Shown here piece after piece: positions 57,679 to 64,000 of a stretch of 64,000 nt of DNA. Source of the stretch: CAVVNN01 sp963749605. GTDB taxonomy: Bacteria > Actinomycetota > Thermoleophilia > Solirubrobacterales > 70-9. Positions within the stretch are counted from its first letter, which is position 1, and each line of letters opens with the position of its first letter. The translations under genes were made by a program, and so were the position numbers. The stretch spans positions 1-64,000 of the forward strand of contig CAVVNN010000002.1 of the NCBI GenBank assembly GCA_963749605.1, given 5' to 3'. The notes beneath the pieces are model-generated. The model saw only the letters and a list, made by a program, of their open reading frames with translations. It did no database searches and had not been told where the DNA came from.

Positions 57679-59196
57679 ATGGCGCGCAAGTGGTGGACCC
57701 TCGTCCTGATCTCGATCGCGACGTTCATGCTGCTGCTGGACATCACTGTCGTAAACGTCGCCCTGCCCGACATCCAGCGGGCCCTCGGCGCCAGCCTCTC
57801 CAGCCTGCAGTGGGTCGTCGACGCCTACTCGCTCACCCTCGCCGCCTTCCTGTTGACGGCGGGCTCGCTCGGCGACCGCCTCGGTCGCCGGCGCATCTTC
57901 TCGGTCGGCTTCGGGATCTTCACGCTTGCCTCCTTCCTCTGCGGGATCGCCGGCGACCCGACCCTGCTCAACCTCGCCCGCGGTCTGCAGGGCGTTGGCG
58001 GGGCGGGCATGTTCGCCACCTCGCTGGCGCTGATCGGGCAGGAGTTCCACGGCAAGGACCGGGCCACCGCGTTCGGCATCTGGGGGGCGACGATCGGCGG
58101 CGCCGTCGCCATCGGGCCGCTGGTCGGCGGCGTAATCACCGAGCACCTCGGCTGGGAATGGATCTTCTTCGTCAACGTCCCGATCGGATTGCTGGCGATC
58201 GTGCTGACCGAGCGCAAGCTGGCCAACGTCGCCGCGCAGGACGCCCAGCGCATCGACGTACCGGGCCTGGTGGCCTTCTCGCTGGCTCTGTTCCTCCTCA
58301 TCTTCGGCCTGATCCGCGGCAATCCCGAGGGCTGGGGCAGCGCCGAGATCGTGGCCTCGCTGGGCGGCGCTGCGGCGCTGCTGGTGGCCTTCCTGGCGAT
58401 CGAGTCCCGCAGCTCGCACCCGATGTTGGACCTGACGCTGTTCCGAAAGCCCGCCTTCAACGGCGTCTCCGCCGTCGCTTTCGGCCTCTCGGCCGGGATG
58501 TTCGCGATGTTCCTCTACATGACGATCTACATGCAGGGGGTGCTCGGCTTCTCGCCGCTGGAGGCCGGCCTGCGCTTCCTGCCGCTCACCGTCCTCTCCT
58601 TCATCGCCTCGCCGATCGCGGGTGCGCTCTCCCACCGAATTCCGATTCGGATCCTGCTCGGGGTGGGCCTTGGCACCGTCGGCGTTGGGCTGGTGCTGAT
58701 GCACGGGGTGAGCGCCGACTCGGAGTGGACGGCGCTGCTGGCCGGCTTCCTGGTCGCCGGTGTCGGGATCGGGATCACCAACCCCGGCATCGGGCAGGCG
58801 GCGATCGCCGTGGTGCCGGTCGAGAAAGCCGGGATGGGGTCGGGGATCAACACGACCTTCCGCCAGGTGGGGATAGCGACCGGCGTCGCCGCCCTCGGGG
58901 CGATCTTCCAATCGCGCGTCGATTCGAGGCTCTCCGAACTGCTGCCCAACGCTCCGCGCGGCCTCGGCGAACTCGTGTCCTCGGGGGGCTCGCGCGCCGC
59001 CGTCGCGGTGGCGCAGCCCGGAACCCGCGCGGAGGTGGCCCACGCGTCCAAGGTCGCCTTCGTGTGCGGCTTCAACGAGATCATCCTGATCGCCGCGATC
59101 CTCTCGTTCGTGGGCGCCGCTCTGGGCTTGGCCCTCGTCCGCGCCAGCGACTTCGTCCAGCCGGCCGATGGCACGGCGGAGGCTGTCGCCGGGTAG
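57679..59196 (+). CDS. MFS transporter, DHA2/EmrB-QacA type
   Basis: A 505-residue membrane protein with 14 predicted helices. The start MLLLDITVVNVALPDIQRAL (motif D1 of DHA2), LGDRLGRRRIFSVGF (motif A), and the motif-C-like WGATIGGAVAIGPLVGGVIT identify a proton-driven multidrug exporter. The central loop has IESRSSHPMLDLTLFRKPAF, typical of the family. The substrate is unknown. ATG 57679 is chosen. It lies within the nadK-recN interval, probably inserted there, and on the same strand. Confidence 0.92.
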   Translation: MARKWWTLVLISIATFMLLLDITVVNVALPDIQRALGASLSSLQWVVDAYSLTLAAFLLTAGSLGDRLGRRRIFSVGFGIFTLASFLCGIAGDPTLLNLARGLQGVGGAGMFATSLALIGQEFHGKDRATAFGIWGATIGGAVAIGPLVGGVITEHLGWEWIFFVNVPIGLLAIVLTERKLANVAAQDAQRIDVPGLVAFSLALFLLIFGLIRGNPEGWGSAEIVASLGGAAALLVAFLAIESRSSHPMLDLTLFRKPAFNGVSAVAFGLSAGMFAMFLYMTIYMQGVLGFSPLEAGLRFLPLTVLSFIASPIAGALSHRIPIRILLGVGLGTVGVGLVLMHGVSADSEWTALLAGFLVAGVGIGITNPGIGQAAIAVVPVEKAGMGSGINTTFRQVGIATGVAALGAIFQSRVDSRLSELLPNAPRGLGELVSSGGSRAAVAVAQPGTRAEVAHASKVAFVCGFNEIILIAAILSFVGAALGLALVRASDFVQPADGTAEAVAG

Positions 59197-59243
59197 CCGA
59201 GGGGGGCGAGAGTCGGTCCGCTGTCGCTGGTAGACAGAAGAAG

Positions 59244-60926
59244 ATGCTGCGCGAGCTCCGGATCGAGAACCTCTTGCTGATCGAGCGGGCCGAGCTGCGG
59301 CTCGGCGATGGCCTGAACGCGATCACCGGCGAGACCGGGGCGGGGAAGACGGTTCTGGCTCACTCGCTGGACCTGCTGATGGGCGGCAAGGCGCGCCCGC
59401 AGATCGTCCGGCCGGGCGCCGAGGAGGCTTGGGTCGAGGGGGTCTTCGACCTGCCGGAGGGGTTGCTGGGGGAGCCTGAGTTCGAGGAGGTCGCCGAGCG
59501 GCTGCCGGAGGGGGCGGATGAGGTTGTGCTGGGACGACGGGTGTCGTCGTCGGGCCGGACCAGCGCGTTTGTCGCGGGCCGAGCGGCCTCGGCCTCCGAC
59601 CTGAAGCTGCTGGGCGGGCGGCTGCTCGCCTTCTATGGGCAGCACGAGCATCGCAAGCTGACGATCTCCTCGGCGCAGATGGAGGTGCTGGACGGGTTCG
59701 CCGGCGCCGAGCACCTGGAGGCGCGGCGGCGGTATCGGGAGGCGCACCGGGAGTGCGGGCGGCTTGCCGCGGAGCTGGCCGAGTTGCGGCAGCGGGACGG
59801 GTCTCGGGAGCGGGACCTGGACCTCTGCCGCTACGAGCTGTCGGAGATCGAGGAGGTGGCGCCCGACGCCGCCGAGGAGGCGGAGCTGGCCGTCGAGCGC
59901 AAGCGGCTGCGCCATGCCGAGGGCCTGCGCGAAGCCGCCGGCGGCGCACACACCGGCCTCGCCGGCGCCGAGGAGGATGGAGGCGGGGCGGTGAGCGCGC
60001 TGGCCCAGGCGGAGGCCCTTCTGCAGGGGGTCGATGGCGTAGACGCCGGGCTCGATGCGCTTTCCGAGCGGCTTGGCGCGCTTGCGGTCGAGCTGGGCGA
60101 AGTCGCCTCGGAGCTGCGCGATTACGTCGAGGGGCTGGAGGCCGACCCCGGGCGGCTGGTGGCGGTCGAGGAACGGCTGGAAGCATTCGACCGGCTCGAG
60201 CGCAAGCACGGCGGCAGCGTCGAGTCGGTGTTGGCGCATGCGGTGCACTGCCGGGCTGAGATCGAGCGGCTGGAGGGCGGCGAGGAGCGGGCTGTCGAGG
60301 TGGAGGCCGCTCTCGCAGACGCGGAGCGGCGGCGCGAGGAGCTGGGCGAGCGGCTGAGCGAGGGGCGGGAGCAGGCCGCGGGGCCGCTGGAGAAGAAGGT
60401 GGCGAAGGAGCTGGATGGGTTGGCGATGCCCGACGCGACCCTGGAGGTGGTGCTGGAGCCCCACCCCGACGGCTTCGGCGCAAGCGGCCGCGAGACGGTT
60501 GAGCTGCGGGTGGCTCCCAATCCCGGGATCGCGCCGGCGCCGCTGCGCGACGCCGCGTCTGGCGGCGAGCTCTCGCGGGTGATGCTGGCGCTCAGCGGCC
60601 TCTCCGAGGGCGGTGGCGCCGGCACGCTGGTCTTCGACGAGATCGACGCGGGCGTCGGCGGCAACACGGCGCGGGTCGTGGGGGAGAGGTTGAGGGCGCT
60701 CGGCGAGGAGCGCCAGGTCATCTGCATCACCCACCTGCCGCAGGTCGCCTCCCTGGCCTCGACCCACTTCCGGCTCACCAAGGACCTGGCCGGCGAGACC
60801 GCGGTGGCGTCGGTCGAGCGCCTCGAGGGCGACGGGGTGGTCGAGGAGATCCGCCGCATGCTGGGCGGCGGCCGCGCTGACGAGGCGGCGACCCGCCACG
60901 CGAAAGAGCTGCTGGCGGCGGCCTAG
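59244..60926 (+). CDS. recN: DNA repair protein RecN
   Basis: A 560-residue SMC-like ATPase for double-strand break repair. The start LRELRIENLLLIERAELRLG leads into Walker A ITGETGAGKTVLAHSLDLLM. FYGQHEHRKL is the Q-loop/QHE motif. A long coiled coil follows. DAASGGELSRVMLALSGL is the ABC signature, and LVFDEIDAGVGGNTARVVGE with ICITHLPQVASLASTHF are Walker B and H-loop. ATG 59244 gives the normal start. No SOS box is seen directly upstream. Confidence 0.96.
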   Translation: MLRELRIENLLLIERAELRLGDGLNAITGETGAGKTVLAHSLDLLMGGKARPQIVRPGAEEAWVEGVFDLPEGLLGEPEFEEVAERLPEGADEVVLGRRVSSSGRTSAFVAGRAASASDLKLLGGRLLAFYGQHEHRKLTISSAQMEVLDGFAGAEHLEARRRYREAHRECGRLAAELAELRQRDGSRERDLDLCRYELSEIEEVAPDAAEEAELAVERKRLRHAEGLREAAGGAHTGLAGAEEDGGGAVSALAQAEALLQGVDGVDAGLDALSERLGALAVELGEVASELRDYVEGLEADPGRLVAVEERLEAFDRLERKHGGSVESVLAHAVHCRAEIERLEGGEERAVEVEAALADAERRREELGERLSEGREQAAGPLEKKVAKELDGLAMPDATLEVVLEPHPDGFGASGRETVELRVAPNPGIAPAPLRDAASGGELSRVMLALSGLSEGGGAGTLVFDEIDAGVGGNTARVVGERLRALGEERQVICITHLPQVASLASTHFRLTKDLAGETAVASVERLEGDGVVEEIRRMLGGGRADEAATRHAKELLAAA

Positions 60927-60968
60927 AAAATGGGCCCGCCTGGGCTCTGCGCCGGGTAGTCTCACCGG

Positions 60969-62156
60969 GTGGCAACCGCAAGTCGCCGTCGCTTTCCTGC
61001 GCTGCTCTCGCGGCGCAACGGAGTGTCGGCTGCAGAGGCGATTCGCGGTACCGCCCGGCTCGGCCGTCGCACCAAGCATCTGGTGAAGCATCTCCGTTCC
61101 GGCGACGTCGCGGTCATCGACCACGTCAACATCGACCGGATCGCGGCCGAGGAGCTGATCGAGACCGGGGTCCGCGCGGTTCTGAACGCATCGGAGTCGT
61201 CGAACGACCGCTACCCGAACGCCGGCCCGCTGATGCTCGCTCGCGCCGGCATCCGGCTGATCGACGCGCCGGAAGCCGGCGTCTTCGAGCTGCTGCGCGA
61301 CGGCGACGCCGTGACGATCGAAGGAGGCGCGGTCAGCGTCGACGGAAACGAGGTCCTGAGCGGGCGGGTGCTCGGCGTCGCCGAGCTGGAGCTCCAGCTC
61401 GAGCGCCAGCGCGAGCGGATCGACGAGGCGCTGGCCGAATTCGCCGAGAACACCGTCGCCCACGTGCGCCAGGAGGCCGACCTGCTCACCGGCAGCGTCG
61501 CGTATCCGGCGACCCGAGCCTCCTTCCGCGACCGTCACGTCCTCATCGTGGTCCGCGGCGACCGCCACCGCCGCGACCTCAAGGCCCTGCGGGCTTACAT
61601 CCGCGACGTCCGCCCGCTCGTCGTCGCCGTCGACGGCGGCGCCGACGGGGTGCTGGAAGCGGGGATCAAGCCCGACATGATCCTCGGCGACATGGACTCC
61701 GCCGGCGACGAGGCGCTGCGCTGCGGGGCCGAGCTGGTCGTCCACGCCTTCCCCGACGGCCGCGCACCCGGGCGCGACCGCCTGCTGGAGATGGGACTGG
61801 AGCACAGCATCGTCCCCGTCGCCGGGACCAGCGAGGACGTCGCGATGCTGATGGCCTATGAGAAGGGCGCGGCGCTGATCGTCACCGTCGGCGCCCACTT
61901 CAACCTGATCGAGTTCCTCGACCGCGACCGAGGCGGCATGTCCTCGACCTTTCTCACGCGGCTGCGAATCGGCGAGAAGCTGGTCGACGCAAAGGGGGTG
62001 AGCCGGCTCTACACGCCGAGCTCGCCGTTCGGCCCGGTCGCCCTCTTCCTCGTCGTCTTCGCGGTCCTGCTGACCATCCTGGTCATCACCTCGCCGGCGC
62101 TCAACGACCTCTTCCAGCTCGTCTGGCTGAAGGTCAAGATCTGGCTCGGCCTCTAG
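60969..62156 (+). CDS. steA: SteA-like cell-division protein with TPK-type fold
   Basis: A 395-residue protein of the SteA family (cytokinetic ring protein of corynebacteria). Residues about 35-120 are the GTA/small-domain region (LRSGDVAVIDHVNIDRIAAE). Residues about 190-330 resemble thiamin pyrophosphokinase (VVAVDGGADGVLEAGIKPDM, ILGDMDSAGDEAL). The C-terminus ends in a membrane helix (FGPVALFLVVFAVLLTILVI). The next gene is the usual partner. The role in division is taken from the family and not shown here. Confidence 0.88.
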   Translation: MATASRRRFPALLSRRNGVSAAEAIRGTARLGRRTKHLVKHLRSGDVAVIDHVNIDRIAAEELIETGVRAVLNASESSNDRYPNAGPLMLARAGIRLIDAPEAGVFELLRDGDAVTIEGGAVSVDGNEVLSGRVLGVAELELQLERQRERIDEALAEFAENTVAHVRQEADLLTGSVAYPATRASFRDRHVLIVVRGDRHRRDLKALRAYIRDVRPLVVAVDGGADGVLEAGIKPDMILGDMDSAGDEALRCGAELVVHAFPDGRAPGRDRLLEMGLEHSIVPVAGTSEDVAMLMAYEKGAALIVTVGAHFNLIEFLDRDRGGMSSTFLTRLRIGEKLVDAKGVSRLYTPSSPFGPVALFLVVFAVLLTILVITSPALNDLFQLVWLKVKIWLGL

Positions 62157-62169
62157 CCTTCGGCCGTCG

Positions 62170-63036
62170 ATGGGTTACAGCGCGCGCTACCACGCCACCT
62201 CCCTGATTGCGGTCTTCATCGCCCTCGCGGTCGGGATCCTGATCGGCGCCGAGTTCGGCGGCGACGCGCTCACCAGCACCCGCAAGGACCTCGAGCACAG
62301 CCTCACCGGCAACCTCCAGGACGCTCGCGCCCGCGCCGACCAGCTCAACGCCGAGCTGGGCCGCTCCAACGAGTTCGCCGATCGCGTCTACCCGGCGTTG
62401 GTGCGCAACCGCCTCGCGGGCAAGCGGATCGGGATCGTTGCGCTCGGCGGGCTGCCGGGCGAAGTCACCTCCGACGTCGAGGATGCGCTGGGGCCGACCG
62501 GGGGCCGACTGGTCGGCGTCGGGGTGGTGCGCGAGCCGGTCGACCTGAGCTCGCTGGCGGGCAACCTCTCGAAGACGCGCTTCGCCGACATCCGGCGCAA
62601 CCCCGACACGCTCACGGCCTTCGGCGCCGGGTTGGGGCGCCAGCTCGTCCGCGGGGGACCCCTGCTCGAACGCGTGCGCAGCCAGGTCTTCTCCCGCGCC
62701 AGCGGCAACTTCGGCGCGCTCGACGGGGTGATCGTTGTTCGCGAGGAGCCCGAAGGCATGGGGCCGGTGCAGCGCGCCAGCGCCGGCAGGCTGGAGTCGG
62801 CGTTGATGGGAGGGATCACCCGGACGCGGACGCCCGCGGTCGGGGTCGAGACCACGACCACCGAACCCTCCTCGGTCTCCTTCTTCCAGAGCAACGACCT
62901 CTCCAGTGTCGACGACGTCGACACGACCGCAGGCCGGCTGGCGATGGTCTTCGCGATGCTCGGAGCGGAGGGCAGCTTCGGCGTCAAGGGCAGCGCCGAC
63001 CGCCTGCTGCCCGACCTTCTCACCCAGGGTCGCTGA
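62170..63036 (+). CDS. SteB/MctB-like copper transporter family protein
   Basis: A 288-residue protein with an N-terminal membrane helix (SLIAVFIALAVGILIGAEFG), a coiled coil (DLEHSLTGNLQDARARADQL) and a soluble outer domain. This is the layout of SteB in corynebacteria and of MctB (Rv1698), an outer-membrane-linked channel protein for copper. It directly follows steA, as in other actinobacteria. A SteA-SteB complex in septum cleavage is the family model. Copper transport is not indicated by any metal motif here. Confidence 0.82.
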   Translation: MGYSARYHATSLIAVFIALAVGILIGAEFGGDALTSTRKDLEHSLTGNLQDARARADQLNAELGRSNEFADRVYPALVRNRLAGKRIGIVALGGLPGEVTSDVEDALGPTGGRLVGVGVVREPVDLSSLAGNLSKTRFADIRRNPDTLTAFGAGLGRQLVRGGPLLERVRSQVFSRASGNFGALDGVIVVREEPEGMGPVQRASAGRLESALMGGITRTRTPAVGVETTTTEPSSVSFFQSNDLSSVDDVDTTAGRLAMVFAMLGAEGSFGVKGSADRLLPDLLTQGR

Positions 63037-63044
63037 GCAGCGCC

Positions 63045-63881
63045 GTGTACTGGATCGGCTTTCCGCTTGCGATCGCTCTGGCGCTGGCCGTCGTCCCCGC
63101 GGGGGTGCGGGGACTGGCCGACGCCGGGCTGGTGCGGGAGAACTTCCGCGCTGCGAGGCTCGCCTTTCCGCTCGGGGCGGTTCTGGCGACGGCGGCTCTG
63201 GTCGCCCTGGCGCCGCTCGCCATCCTCAACGACCGCGCCGACCTCGACCTGCTCGACCCGGAGCTGCGCCGCTGGATCGTCTACCTGCTCGGCATCGCCT
63301 TCCTCGGCTTCCTCGACGACTCGCTCGGGCGCGGTGAGGCGGCTGGGGCGCCGCGTGGGTGGCGAGGTCATGGCAGGGCGCTGCGCGAAGGGCGGCTCTC
63401 GACGGGAGCGATCAAGGCGATCGGGGCGCTGGCGCTCGCCGCTTACGTGGTCTCGGGCCGGGGGCTGGAATCCGGCCGCTACCTGGCGGATGTCGCCCTG
63501 CTGGTCCTCGCCACCAACCTCTTCAACCTGCTCGACCTGCGGCCGGGGCGGGCCGAGAAGGGGCTGGTCCTGCTCGGGGCCGGGCTCTGCCTCGGGGCGT
63601 GGACGTTCGCGCCGGTCGAACTGCTGGGGATCTTCCTCGGACCGGTCCTGGTCGGCGCCGCCTTCACGCTGCGCGAGCGGGCGATGCTGGGGGACACCGG
63701 CTCGAACCTCCTCGGCGCCATCGCGGGGGTCTGGTTGCTGACCACACTGGGCGGGACGGGGAGGCTGGTTGCGCTCGCGGCGGTCGTCGCGCTGACTATT
63801 TACGGCGAGATGCGGTCTATTTCGTCCGCGATCGATTCGGTTCCGCCACTGCGGTGGCTAGACTCGCTCGGCAGAGAATGA
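63045..63881 (+). CDS. MraY/WecA-like glycosyl-phosphate transferase
   Basis: A 278-residue polytopic membrane protein with about nine helices. FLGFLDDSLGRGE holds the first acidic pair, ATNLFNLLDLRPGRAEKGL the NxxN-like active region, and RERAMLGDTGSNLLGAIAGV the GDxGSN motif of the MraY/WecA family. It would transfer a sugar-phosphate from UDP-sugar to a lipid phosphate. It is smaller than MraY (about 360 residues) and lacks its exact motifs, so it is another member. GTG 63045 is used. The stop overlaps pyrG (ATGA). Confidence 0.82.
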   Translation: MYWIGFPLAIALALAVVPAGVRGLADAGLVRENFRAARLAFPLGAVLATAALVALAPLAILNDRADLDLLDPELRRWIVYLLGIAFLGFLDDSLGRGEAAGAPRGWRGHGRALREGRLSTGAIKAIGALALAAYVVSGRGLESGRYLADVALLVLATNLFNLLDLRPGRAEKGLVLLGAGLCLGAWTFAPVELLGIFLGPVLVGAAFTLRERAMLGDTGSNLLGAIAGVWLLTTLGGTGRLVALAAVVALTIYGEMRSISSAIDSVPPLRWLDSLGRE

Positions 63882-64000
63882 GTCAGGCAAAACAAGGAGA
63901 CACGCGCTTCATCTTCGTCACCGGCGGCGTCGTCTCGGCCCTCGGCAAGGGCATCGCCGCCGCCTCGATCGGTCGCCTCCTCGTCTCCCGGGGCTTTCGG
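63878..64000 (+). CDS. pyrG: CTP synthase, N-terminal part (cut by window end)
   Basis: Forty-one codons to the window end encode MSQAKQGDTRFIFVTGGVVS and ALGKGIAAASIGRLLVSRGF. This is the N-terminal P-loop-like start of CTP synthase (IFVTGGVVSxLGKGI). The enzyme converts UTP to CTP using glutamine. The ATG overlaps the previous stop. pyrG after a recN-steA-steB run is normal in actinobacteria. Confidence 0.93.
   Translation, partial: MSQAKQGDTRFIFVTGGVVSALGKGIAAASIGRLLVSRGFR

Noticed and set aside
57690..60926. 1078-codon frame covering the MFS gene and recN
   Set aside because: The first half is an out-of-frame reading of the transporter (Arg/Pro-rich); only the part from 59244 is RecN, with its own ATG and normal N-terminus.
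58527..61898. 1123-codon minus-strand frame
   Set aside because: Antisense shadow of MFS, recN and steA; no motif and no start signal.

Overview
The window is GC-rich DNA from an actinobacterium, most likely of the class Thermoleophilia (Solirubrobacterales-like). This rests on GC-rich codon use, frequent GTG starts with GTGA/ATGA overlaps, the actinobacterial order alaS-ruvX-mltG-aroE-aroC-aroKB-aroQ-M24 peptidase...efp-nusB, and the run tlyA-nadK-recN-steA-steB-like-pyrG. The class is an inference from gene order and protein style; no database search was possible.

Layout. (1) 1-2115: ordinary chromosome with a cupin, a GNAT acetyltransferase, a NUDIX remnant and a methyltransferase. (2) 2116-26871: a genomic island of about 24.7 kb integrated in the 3' end of a tRNA gene with anticodon CAT. 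A 44-bp exact direct repeat (2116-2159 and 26828-26871) marks its ends. A tyrosine integrase sits inside the left end, and paired GGGACA-type repeats lie inside both ends. The island carries a nucleotidyltransferase/HEPN pair behind two tandem palindromes, an XRE regulator, an excisionase-like protein and a potassium block. That block is a kup remnant, a DUF2254 membrane protein, the kinase half of KdpD, KdpE, KdpF, KdpA, KdpC, KdpB, an unknown protein, the sensor half of KdpD and a Usp-like protein. After it come a glutamate-synthase-like flavoprotein, a second copy of the unknown family, a heavily frameshifted TrwC/MobF relaxase, a DNA-methyltransferase fragment, a hydrolase/monooxygenase pair and a NERD protein. 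(3) 26872-64000: core chromosome. It holds an M29-like peptidase, ftcD, hisS, a 6S RNA, an IscU-MnmA fusion, an ECF sigma factor fused to its zinc-finger/membrane module, alaS, ruvX, mltG, the shikimate cluster, efp, nusB, xseB, a prenyl synthase, dxs, tlyA, nadK, recN, steA, a SteB/MctB-like gene, a MraY-like gene and the start of pyrG.

How the genes work together. The Kdp block encodes a complete high-affinity K+ ATPase plus its two-component system, but KdpD is split into two proteins at opposite ends of the block. kdpE has a late frameshift, and the structural order is F-A-C-B. The DNA before the kdpF-A-C-B transcript carries four 7-bp half-sites at spacings 11, 21 and 11. The same array, with the same spacings, lies before the second unknown-family gene (18326-18952), whose paralog sits inside the kdp block. 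I regard this shared operator plus paralog pair as the best candidate for an undescribed K+-linked regulon.

Other points worth attention are the IscU-MnmA fusion that lacks the usual third scaffold cysteine, the 6S RNA just before it, and a 30-residue membrane peptide gene (55719-55811) with a LexA-like box in its promoter.
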